20,116 bases of DNA from an uncultured Bacteroidales bacterium (GTDB taxonomy: Bacteria; Bacteroidota; Bacteroidia; Bacteroidales; Tenuifilaceae). The translations under genes were made by a program, and so were the position numbers. The notes under the pieces are model-generated. The model was given only the letters and a program-made list of their open reading frames with translations, did not search any database and was not told the DNA's origin. The stretch covers positions 1-20,116 of the forward strand of contig CALGIR010000285.1 in assembly GCA_937915475.1 (NCBI GenBank), in the 5' to 3' direction. This document shows, piece after piece, positions 8,798 through 15,455 of this stretch (position 1 is the stretch's first letter; every line of letters starts with the position of its first letter).

Positions 8798-9967
8798 CTA
8801 ATTGCTAAGCACTGGAGGCAGTATTCCCAAATGCATCCTACGTTCTACTGCTCCATCGGGTTGATAAATCCATGCTGACCCATGCTGAACACCTTTCCTA
8901 AAAAACATTCGTGCAGCAATATTTCCATTGGGATAAAAAGTGGTCCAAAAGCCTTCGGCTTTTCCATTTACATAATAACCGGTAAGATTCATTTGACCTT
9001 GCTCTACAAAAAATGTCCATGTCCCAACCGATTTACCATCTCTATAAGCACCTTTCTGTTTCAGGAAACCATTTGGATGAAAGAAATACCATGCTCCCGA
9101 AAATTTCCCTTGCTTGAAATTTCCTGTGCTGTATAAATTCCCATCGGAGTAGTAGCTAACCCACTCCCCTTCTCTTGTATTATCTACAAACTGCCCCACC
9201 TCGGCCAGGTGGCCATTGGGGTGAAATTCCTCATACTGCCCACTTAGCTGCCCATTATCGTAGTACGAAATATTCATTACTGCACCATTCTCGTAGTACC
9301 CAACTACCTCGCCCTTAACAATACCATTCTCGTAATAGGCTATTCGTTGCAGAGTACCGTTCTTATAGTATGTGTACAAAGTATCGTTGTACTCATTATT
9401 AAGCTTAAACCCTTTGTAATTTATTCCACCCTCCTTATGGTATGACTCCCACGGGCCATTTAGGGTATCGTTTACATAATTTGCTGCTAACAATAGAATC
9501 CCTTCGGGTGAATACACCCTAGAGCGCCCATTTAACATTCCGTTGCTGTAGCTGCTTTCTGAATCAACCTGCCCATTTGGGTGATAGGTTACCAATTCTC
9601 CTTGTAGCAGATCATCCTTATACACACCCGATTGATAAAGCGATCCATCGTCTTTCCATACCTCGAATGGACCATTCTTTTTCCCTTTTGAGTACTGGTA
9701 CATACTTTTCCTAAACCCATTGCGGTAGTAATTTACCCAAAGACTATTGGGCAAATTATCAATGTAGTGTCCCTCCTGCATAATGGTTCCCTCGGGGTAA
9801 TAAAAATAGTATGGCCCGCTCCTTATGGTATCACCATTATCAGTATATGCCTGAAATTTTTCCTGAACAGTTCCGTCAGAATAGTAACGCTCATTAAATA
9901 CAACAACTTGCCCATAGCCTAACAGGGCAAACAGTAACAATACTATTAATATATTTAATTTAATCAA
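8798..9967 (-). CDS. Exported MORN_2 repeat protein (YwqK-like family)
   Basis: 389 aa beginning at TTG (9967-9965): no ATG lies between the upstream in-frame stop and the hydrophobic segment MIKLNILIVLLLFALLGYGQ, which is a signal peptide. The mature part is built of about 15 tandem MORN_2 units of 22-24 residues, e.g. YYFYYPEGTIMQEGHYIDNLPNSLWVNYYRNG, FEVWKDDGSLYQSGVYKDDLLQGELVTYHPNG, SYYDNGQLSGQYEEFHPNGHL, WTTFYPNGNIAARMFFRKG. These fold as stacked beta-hairpins; proteins of this type are often labelled 'YwqK family antitoxin', but nothing here supports a toxin-antitoxin role. It lies 33 nt after the PapD-like gene on the same strand, probably as second gene of an operon, and ends convergent with gyrB. 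Role unknown; an extracytoplasmic scaffold or peptide-binding surface is possible. Confidence 0.85.
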   Translation of the reverse strand: MIKLNILIVLLLFALLGYGQVVVFNERYYSDGTVQEKFQAYTDNGDTIRSGPYYFYYPEGTIMQEGHYIDNLPNSLWVNYYRNGFRKSMYQYSKGKKNGPFEVWKDDGSLYQSGVYKDDLLQGELVTYHPNGQVDSESSYSNGMLNGRSRVYSPEGILLLAANYVNDTLNGPWESYHKEGGINYKGFKLNNEYNDTLYTYYKNGTLQRIAYYENGIVKGEVVGYYENGAVMNISYYDNGQLSGQYEEFHPNGHLAEVGQFVDNTREGEWVSYYSDGNLYSTGNFKQGKFSGAWYFFHPNGFLKQKGAYRDGKSVGTWTFFVEQGQMNLTGYYVNGKAEGFWTTFYPNGNIAARMFFRKGVQHGSAWIYQPDGAVERRMHLGILPPVLSN

Positions 9968-10000
9968 AAGAAGATAATTTTTGTACCTCGCTTATAAAGG

Positions 10001-10813
10001 TTACTCAATATCAACAACAAGTTGGGCTCCCTCCAGGGCAAACTTGGATCCGTAGTCAACAATAACCGCAATGGCATATTTACCAGGGCTAAGTTCACCT
10101 TTAGGTAGTTCAACGGTAACATTACGCGTCATCTTAGGGTATGTTTCTACCTCAAACGAGGGAAATTGCTTCTCTTCGGAGGAGTTTATATCCGATGCTA
10201 TAAGGTGTACCTTGCAGGTTGTAACCTTATCGCCAAGGTTATCAATGGTAGCAGAAAATTTTCTAATTGTATCCTGAGCAGCTGTAACCTCTGTCAGATT
10301 GGTTACCTTAATAGAATGGTTTTTATTGCTGCTTGGCGATTGGTTAACCAGAATACCAATCCTACCGCTAACCATAACTCCTGCCCCAAGCGCTTTATCT
10401 GCATCCCATGAGGTTTGCTCCCTAGTTGGCTGAATGTAAAGCATCGACCACACTGCCCCATACTCGTCACCAGGCACAAGAATGGTTACCTGAACGGGTA
10501 GCTGCTCACCGGGATTAAGCTCGAAAAAGCTGGGGTTAATGTTTAACCAGTTGGCAGCAGAACGACGCGTGGTATTGGGTGGCATCATTTGCCTTTCCCC
10601 ATTGCTGCCCGGCAAAAAATCGGAAATTGATACAATAAACGAAGCTTTGTTGTTGCTGTGGTTTGTTACATTGATGACCTTAGTTTGATTTTCACCTGGT
10701 TCGGCGTTAAAATCGAGCCTAACAGGGGCTACCTCAAAATCCTGAGCAAGGGAGAACGAAGAACAAACACTAAGCACTGTCAGTGATAATAGGAATAAAA
10801 AGTTGCTTCTCAT
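10001..10813 (-). CDS. PapD/DUF916-like periplasmic Ig-fold protein, candidate pilus chaperone
   Basis: 270 aa with a signal peptide (MRSNFLFLLSLTVLSVCSSFSLAQ). The mature N-terminal half has the signature of pilus-chaperone-like and DUF916-like Ig domains: FEVAPVRLDFNAEPGENQTKVINVTNHSNNKASFIVSISDFLP, then NWLNINPSFFELNPGEQLPVQVTILVP. A second beta domain follows (KVTNLTEVTAAQ..FSATIDNLGDKVTTCKVHL...KGELSPGKYAIAVIVDYG). In chaperone-usher systems such proteins donate a strand to pilin subunits in the periplasm. The gene is first of a likely operon with the MORN_2 protein and lies about 3.3 kb from, and on the opposite strand to, a locus of candidate subunits and an usher-like barrel. Whether it serves that locus is inference; a general gliding or surface-protein role is possible. 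The ATG at 10813-10811 is well placed. Confidence 0.65.
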   Translation of the reverse strand: MRSNFLFLLSLTVLSVCSSFSLAQDFEVAPVRLDFNAEPGENQTKVINVTNHSNNKASFIVSISDFLPGSNGERQMMPPNTTRRSAANWLNINPSFFELNPGEQLPVQVTILVPGDEYGAVWSMLYIQPTREQTSWDADKALGAGVMVSGRIGILVNQSPSSNKNHSIKVTNLTEVTAAQDTIRKFSATIDNLGDKVTTCKVHLIASDINSSEEKQFPSFEVETYPKMTRNVTVELPKGELSPGKYAIAVIVDYGSKFALEGAQLVVDIE

Positions 10814-10848
10814 AGAGCAAAAATTAGTAAAATTGTTGTTATTAAGAA

Positions 10849-10856
10849 CAAATATA
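10849..10856 (-). promoter_or_regulatory. -7 box candidate for the PapD-like/MORN operon
   Basis: On the minus strand TATATTTG is a perfect TAnnTTTG box 35 nt upstream of the ATG; the -33 element is not clear. Confidence 0.4.
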
Positions 10857-10919
10857 GTGCAAAAAACTAATAATTGATTATTGGTGCAATGTTTTCTTAC
10901 TCTATTTTTAACCTATTAT

Positions 10920-11077
10920 GTCAGCTTCGACTTCGCTCAGCCTGACTGTCAGCCTGAACTGCCTGCCCTGAACGGGTCACCCTGAGCGAAGTCGAAGGGT
11001 AACCGAAGGGTAACCGAAGGGTAACCAAAGGGGGCAGTTATTGAATAGTAAGTTACATCTTGTTAACTAAACGACAT
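10920..11077. repeat. Palindromic MITE-like element, copy A (left end missing)
   Basis: The core begins with CTTCGACTTCGCTCAGCCTG and contains its near-exact inverse CCTGAGCGAAGTCGAAGGG at 10980-10999, followed by short tandem GGTAACCGAAG units. The tail GGGGGCAGTTAT...AGTTACATCTTGTTAACTAAACGACAT matches copy B closely. The right terminal repeat TTAACTAAACGACAT (11063-11077) is present, but no matching left terminus is visible. Confidence 0.75.
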
Positions 11078-11243
11078 TGAATTATTATTGATTAACCCTA
11101 CTTTCTTATCCATTAGAATGTATTATTCAAAGTTTTATCAAATTATTACCCTAGAAAAGATTTTTTGAGTAATTTTGAGTTAGGCATATAGGAATTTTGT
11201 ATTTATCTGATTATTTACCTTTGATGAAATGGAGAACAAATCG

Positions 11244-11457
11244 ATGTCGTTTAGTTTAAGGGTGTCTGTCGGCTTCGACTTCGCTCAGCCTGACTGTCAG
11301 CCTGAGCTGCCTGCCCTGAGCGGTCACTCTGAGCTGCCTGCCCTGAGCGTCACCCTGAGTTGCCTGCCCTGAGCGTCACCCTGAGCGAAGTCGAAGGGTA
11401 GCCAAAGGGGGCAGCTATAATTGAACAGTAGGTTACATCCTGTTAACTAAACGGCAT
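11244..11457. repeat. Palindromic MITE-like element, copy B (both termini)
   Basis: A 214-bp element bounded by near-perfect terminal inverted repeats, ATGTCGTTTAGTTTAA (11244-11259) and TTAACTAAACGGCAT (11443-11457). Inside are the inverted arms CTTCGACTTCGCTCAG and CTGAGCGAAGTCGAAG, and between them about three imperfect copies of a CTGCCTGCCCTGAGCG unit. It carries no coding frame. No target-site duplication is evident by eye. Confidence 0.75.
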
Positions 11458-11737
11458 TAACATATAAATATTTAAAGATTGAGTTCGTTCTTAAAACACT
11501 TAATTGCAAATAATTAGTCTTTTCTACCCTCTGTTCCTAAAGGGAAAAGTCTAAATTATCAGCACTCAACCAAAGTCCCCTTCAGGGGATTTAGGTGTAA
11601 ATGTATGGAGTTTGACTTTTTTTGGAGTAGACACAAGATTGCTTCATCCCGACAAAAATCGTCGGTATCGCCCGCTGGCAGGCAGTGATAAAATGGTATT
11701 TAGGTTTATTTCAGATAATCATCTAGAAATTTAAAAC

Positions 11738-13615
11738 ATGGTTAAACTAATTCACGCCATAAAATATTTTAGCATAACCTTTTTTTTTGCTTTTGCTCTC
11801 TTGTTTACAGCAGCTGCTCAACAAATTACATTGCTACCTAAAGATAAACAGGATGATGTTGACAGATACCTAGAACTTGTTACGCGTTACAAGCAGGCAA
11901 ATAACCTACAGCAAGCAATTTTTTACCTTAACCGTGTTGCTTTCACTTACTGGGAGAATGGTAGTTTACGCGAAGCGGTAACCTACTTCCTCGAATCGGT
12001 TCCCCTAAACGAAAAAGTTGGTAACTACACCGACATAAAAGCAATATATAGCAATATTGGGCTTATATACACCGACTTGGAACGATTTGACTTGGCCCTA
12101 GAAAATTTCCACAAAAGTTTAGATGCCCGACGAAAGCTAAACGATAAATCGGAAATTGCAGCTGGTTTAATTGATGTTGCATATATACATGGAGCATTAA
12201 GACAACACGACAAGTCTATCCCATTACTTGAAGAAGCCTTGGGATTATCGCGAGACCTTGGAAATGCAAGGCTAACCTTCAACTGCCTAAGCCTACTCAG
12301 CTTTAACTACGACAAAACCGGCAATATCGCCAAGGCACAAGAGATGAACGAAATGCAAACGCAAATAAAGCAACTTATAGCAAGACGAGAGGCTGAGGTG
12401 GAATATGAGAGAACTTTAGCAGAGAAAGAGACTGAGGTTGTGCGTGGAAAATTTGAAAGGACTGAACAAGCACTGGAGATGGAGCTACAAAAGTTAAGGG
12501 CACGGGCAACCCGCGACTCGCTGGGATTTGTTGTGCAATCGAAGCAGGACTCACTAAAACAGGTTGAACAAATCTCAACACAAAGAGCCCAGGAGATTGA
12601 ACTTTTAGAAACCGTTAGAGAAAACCAAGAACTGGCACAGAAGGCACTCGAAGCGCGTCAACGAGCACAACAAACCGTAATCTACTCGGGCGCAGCTGGT
12701 CTTTTCTTGCTCCTACTGCTATCCATGTTCATATATAAAGGGTACCGCGACAAGCAGAAAGCGAATACGCTGTTGAGCAATCAGAATGAGAAAATCCGAA
12801 AACAGAGTGGTCAGATTAAGATTCAGAACGAGAATATTAGCAAGAGTATTAACTATGCGCTGGGCATTCAAAAGGCACTTTTACCCATGCAAGAAACTCT
12901 TAAGGAGTATTTTACGGACTCGTTTATTTACTTTAAACCCCGCGATGTGGTGAGCGGCGACTACTACTGGTTTAAACCCATACCTGGCGAGAATGGTGAA
13001 TTTAATATTAAAACCGATAAGTTTGCCATCTCGGCCATCGATTGTACGGGGCATGGTGTACCGGGCGCTTTCCTTTCGATGATTGGATACAATCTTCTTG
13101 ATGAAATTATTGACAAGGGCGTTCATAAGCCCGGGCGCATTCTACAGGAGCTAAACAGGGGTATTCGCAAAGCATTAAGACAGGACGTAACCGACAACCG
13201 CGACGGCATGGACATGGCACTTTGCCTATGGGATCCCATAACCAAAACCATTGAATTCTCTGGAGCAAAAAACCCGCTGGTTTACATATCAAATGGTGAG
13301 CTAATAAGAATAAGAGGCGATAAGGAATCCATTGGCGGAGGTGCCCATTTCGATCAGGAATTTACAACGCACACTATACCCATTGATTCTACCACATGGA
13401 TATACATGTTCACCGATGGTTATATCGATCAGTTTGGAGGCAACGAGGGCCGCAAATTTACGATTAAGAACTTTGCCGAGCTACTTCTGTATATCCACGA
13501 ACTTCCTGCATCGGAGCAGCGCGAGATACTGAAAATAACCTTTAACGAGTGGAAAAGAGAGGAATTCACGCAAATTGATGATGTTCTAGTTGTTGGTTGT
13601 AAAATTGAAGCCTAA
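11738..13615 (+). CDS. TPR-coiled coil-TM-SpoIIE family PP2C phosphatase
   Basis: 625 aa. An N-terminal hydrophobic segment (YFSITFFFAFALLFTAAAQ) serves as signal peptide, followed by TPR-like helices (about 35-215: IYSNIGLIYTDLERFDLALENFHKSL, IPLLEEALGLSRDLGNARL), a long charged coiled coil (about 215-310), a TM helix (about 313-333, VIYSGAAGLFLLLLLSMFIYKGY), a second short coiled coil and a cytoplasmic PP2C/SpoIIE domain from about 395. Metal-site acidic residues are present: D403/D408 (DVVSGDYYW), D435 (DCTGHGVPGAFLSMIG), D560 (FTDGYIDQFGG) and D614/D615 (IDDVLVVG), so it should be an active Ser/Thr phosphatase. The topology suggests sensing in the periplasm and dephosphorylation of a cytoplasmic protein, typically an anti-sigma antagonist or regulator. 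It lies just upstream of the surface-structure locus; a regulatory link is only suggested by position. Confidence 0.92.
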   Translation: MVKLIHAIKYFSITFFFAFALLFTAAAQQITLLPKDKQDDVDRYLELVTRYKQANNLQQAIFYLNRVAFTYWENGSLREAVTYFLESVPLNEKVGNYTDIKAIYSNIGLIYTDLERFDLALENFHKSLDARRKLNDKSEIAAGLIDVAYIHGALRQHDKSIPLLEEALGLSRDLGNARLTFNCLSLLSFNYDKTGNIAKAQEMNEMQTQIKQLIARREAEVEYERTLAEKETEVVRGKFERTEQALEMELQKLRARATRDSLGFVVQSKQDSLKQVEQISTQRAQEIELLETVRENQELAQKALEARQRAQQTVIYSGAAGLFLLLLLSMFIYKGYRDKQKANTLLSNQNEKIRKQSGQIKIQNENISKSINYALGIQKALLPMQETLKEYFTDSFIYFKPRDVVSGDYYWFKPIPGENGEFNIKTDKFAISAIDCTGHGVPGAFLSMIGYNLLDEIIDKGVHKPGRILQELNRGIRKALRQDVTDNRDGMDMALCLWDPITKTIEFSGAKNPLVYISNGELIRIRGDKESIGGGAHFDQEFTTHTIPIDSTTWIYMFTDGYIDQFGGNEGRKFTIKNFAELLLYIHELPASEQREILKITFNEWKREEFTQIDDVLVVGCKIEA

Positions 13616-13676
13616 TTTTTTTCGTTATCTTGAAGCCTAACTTTACCCATTACACCCCTCACCGGTTGCGGGCCTG

Positions 13677-13691
13677 CCTACCGGAGGTAGG
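13677..13691. repeat. Short palindrome at the left edge of the heptamer array
   Basis: CCTACC-GGA-GGTAGG hairpin immediately before the array; its last base is shared with the first heptamer unit. GGCCTGCCTACCGGAGGTAGG-type palindromes are common intergenic debris in Bacteroidota. Confidence 0.6.
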
Positions 13692-13935
13692 TTACTGCTT
13701 ACTGATTACCGCTCACCGCTCACCGCTTACTGCTTACCGCTCACCGTTCACCGCTTACTGCTTACCGCTCACCGTTCACCGTTCACCGCTCACCACTCAC
13801 CGCTTACCGCTTACTGATTACCGATTACTGATTACCGCTCACCGCTCACCGCTTACTGATTACCGCTCACCGCTCACCGCTCACCGCTCACCGCTTACTG
13901 CTTACCGCTTACTGATTACCGCTCACCACTCACCC
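13691..13935. repeat. Tandem array of 35 heptamers (NTYACYG)
   Basis: 245 bp made of exactly 35 contiguous 7-bp units with no indel. Most units are one of six variants: CTCACCG, CTTACCG, CTTACTG, ATTACCG, ATTACTG, TTCACCG; variation is confined nearly to positions 1, 3 and 6. The unit lacks stops in one frame, which creates a meaningless open frame over it (13630-13971). The surrounding 13616-14113 gap holds no gene. Confidence 0.95.
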
Positions 13936-14022
13936 CCACCCTCCCCCACCAAACATTCACCCAACATTTAAGCAATTTCCTCAATTAATTAGCCTAAAAA
14001 CACCAAAAAAAACCCAACCCTA

Positions 14023-14052
14023 TTGCAATCCTCAATTTTTCAGCTAATTTTA
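14023..14052 (+). promoter_or_regulatory. Bacteroidota-type promoter for the first subunit gene
   Basis: TTG (14023-14025, within ATTG), a 19-bp spacer, then TAATTTTA (14045-14052), one mismatch from TAnnTTTG. It predicts a leader of about 55 nt before ATG 14114. Confidence 0.5.
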
Positions 14053-14113
14053 CTTAAGAATTTCAAGCTATGCAATAATCGCATACGAATTACTAACCTA
14101 AACAAATAGACAA

Positions 14114-14704
14114 ATGAAAAAACTAGTACTTGGAGCAGCAATGCTGCTTTTCGCTCAATTTAGTTTTGGGCAGGCCGTAAATGACAACGCAATCATTCCT
14201 GTTTCTGTGACACTAAATTCAATTCTAAGGCTAACGGTTGTATCAGGGGGAAATATTGAATTCGTTGTTAATACTATTGATGATTATACAAGTGGTATCA
14301 ATACTGGCGGAACCGATGTTCGATATCACACTATTTTCACAGTTTCTTCATCACAGGACTTTGATGTAACTTTGAGGTCAGAAGAAGATGATCTTTTAGG
14401 GCAAGACAATACTGTAAATGTACTTGATGGTGCCAATGTTGGGTATGATTTAACTGGTGGTGCTGGAGAAGACGGGACTAATTGGGACCTACCGGCCACT
14501 ATCGAGGGTTTATCTGCTACGCCTGTAACGGTGGTTTCGGGAATTGCAGCAAATGCTGCAGGTGACGCTGTGCAGAACAGGTTTGTAATTCAGTGGAGGC
14601 TTGGCACACAAGAAGGCAATATGGTGAAAACATCGCTTTTAGCACAAAGTAACCCAGCTGACAGATATGTGACAAATGTTTTTCTTGAACTATCAAGCAA
14701 ATAG
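14114..14704 (+). CDS. Small secreted beta-rich protein, candidate surface-fibre subunit
   Basis: 196 aa with a signal peptide (MKKLVLGAAMLLFAQFSFGQ) and a beta-rich, acidic, Cys-free mature part. It begins AVNDNAIIPVSVTLNSILRLTVVSGGNIEFVVNTIDDYTSGI, continues with alternating strands (TIFTVSSSQDFDVTLRSEED; NRFVIQWRLGTQEG) and ends RYVTNVFLELSSK. The LRL-VVSGGNI...N...Y-GI segment recurs in the next gene's product, so they are paralogues. Size, export signal, beta content and position ahead of an usher-like barrel gene suggest a structural subunit or adhesin. I do not recognise a named family with certainty (similarity in style to DUF4402-type proteins). A promoter precedes it and a strong terminator follows, so it may be the most highly expressed gene of the locus. 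Confidence 0.75.
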   Translation: MKKLVLGAAMLLFAQFSFGQAVNDNAIIPVSVTLNSILRLTVVSGGNIEFVVNTIDDYTSGINTGGTDVRYHTIFTVSSSQDFDVTLRSEEDDLLGQDNTVNVLDGANVGYDLTGGAGEDGTNWDLPATIEGLSATPVTVVSGIAANAAGDAVQNRFVIQWRLGTQEGNMVKTSLLAQSNPADRYVTNVFLELSSK

Positions 14705-14731
14705 ACTTAATATCCTGTACAACAACAAAAT

Positions 14732-14771
14732 AGCCCGTACCTATTATTGCTATGGGTGCGGGTTGTTTTTT
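14732..14771 (+). terminator. Intra-locus rho-independent terminator
   Basis: A 13-bp stem, AGCCCGTACCTAT (14732-14744) with ATGGGTGCGGGTT (14752-14764), including G-T pairs, loop TATTGCT, then a T-rich tail. It falls between the first subunit gene and the rest of the locus. Confidence 0.8.
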
Positions 14772-14847
14772 GAAAACAAAATATGGTATCTCAGCTAAAT
14801 AATTACTCGATATTTTAAACTAAGATAAGTTTACAATAGGTTTATTG

Positions 14848-14855
14848 TAGTTTTG
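14848..14855 (+). promoter_or_regulatory. -7 box candidate for the second subunit/usher operon
   Basis: TAGTTTTG is an exact TAnnTTTG match 43 nt upstream of ATG 14899. A transcript would begin near 14862, after the alternative ATG at 14860, which supports the later start. No clear -33 TTG. Confidence 0.4.
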
Positions 14856-14898
14856 TTGGATGTTTTCCTCTAACATAACTCTTCATAATCTAATTAGT

Positions 14899-15447
14899 AT
14901 GTTTTTATGTAGAAAAAGATTTATCGCTATTCTAGTTTTCTTTTTTTTACAAATATTTTACTTGAACGGTCAGAATATTAGCCTAAGATTAAGGGTAGTT
15001 TCTGGTGGTAACATTAGTTATATTTTCAATTCGCTCACCAAATATCAAACTGGTATCACCTACGAGGACTGGACTAGACTTCAAATATTCTTTAATGACA
15101 CAACCAACGCTGGTGACCCTAGTCCCAGCACAACAGGCTGGGAATTAAAGGTTAGAGCTATACAAAATGGTATTATGTCGGATGGGGGGAACCCTAATCT
15201 GGATACTGAATTGATAGAAATTAGACCTAAAATAACTGCAGGCGGCAACTCAACAAATGTTAATCTTACAAATATTAATCTCACAAATGGATTTCAAACC
15301 ATAGTTGAAGGGGACGGTAATCAGATTATTCTAGAGGAAGTTTTTATAAGTTACGACTGTGGCGTTGATCCTTCGCCCAAAATACTGAACAACCCTCCAG
15401 ATTTTTACTATGTTGGTTTTGAATTTAAAATTTCCGCTAGGCCATAA
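14899..15447 (+). CDS. Second secreted beta-rich subunit-like protein
   Basis: The frame opens at ATG 14860, but ATG 14899 gives a proper signal peptide (MFLCRKRFIAILVFFFLQIFYLNGQ), 182 aa, and agrees with the promoter candidate. The mature protein starts NISLRLRVVSGGNISYIFNSLTKYQTGI, closely matching the motif of the first subunit, then diverges: WELKVRAIQNG, a TNVNLTNINLTNG repeat, YDCGVDPSP, and the end FYYVGFEFKISARP. It may be a minor or tip subunit of the same structure. The gene ends 8 nt before the usher-like gene, so both are surely on one transcript. AT-rich codon use compared with gyrB or idi. Family not recognised. Confidence 0.75.
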   Translation: MFLCRKRFIAILVFFFLQIFYLNGQNISLRLRVVSGGNISYIFNSLTKYQTGITYEDWTRLQIFFNDTTNAGDPSPSTTGWELKVRAIQNGIMSDGGNPNLDTELIEIRPKITAGGNSTNVNLTNINLTNGFQTIVEGDGNQIILEEVFISYDCGVDPSPKILNNPPDFYYVGFEFKISARP

Positions 15448-15455
15448 TTTACAGA

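Larger units (their letters stand above)
10814..11737. other. 924-bp non-coding region with palindromic elements
   Basis: No gene is supported here. It separates the divergent PapD-like and SpoIIE genes and holds the two related repeat elements listed separately, an AT-rich stretch between them (11078-11243), and, from 11458 to the SpoIIE start, small palindromes typical of Bacteroidota intergenic DNA: TCCCC-TTCA-GGGGA (11576-11589), CCGAC-AAAAATC-GTCGG (11649-11665) and a GCTGGCAGGCAG fragment (11674-11685). No clear promoter for the SpoIIE gene was recognised. Confidence 0.7.

Noticed and set aside
8798..9967. Toxin-antitoxin module from the YwqK family label
   Set aside because: The protein has a signal peptide and its neighbour is a chaperone-like exported protein; no toxin is present.
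13691..13935. CRISPR array
   Set aside because: Units are 7 bp and contiguous with no spacers, and there are no cas genes.
13630..13971. 113-codon open frame rich in RSPLTAHRSPLT
   Set aside because: It is the translation of the non-coding heptamer array, starts at TTG, has no composition of a real protein and is open only because the unit lacks stops.
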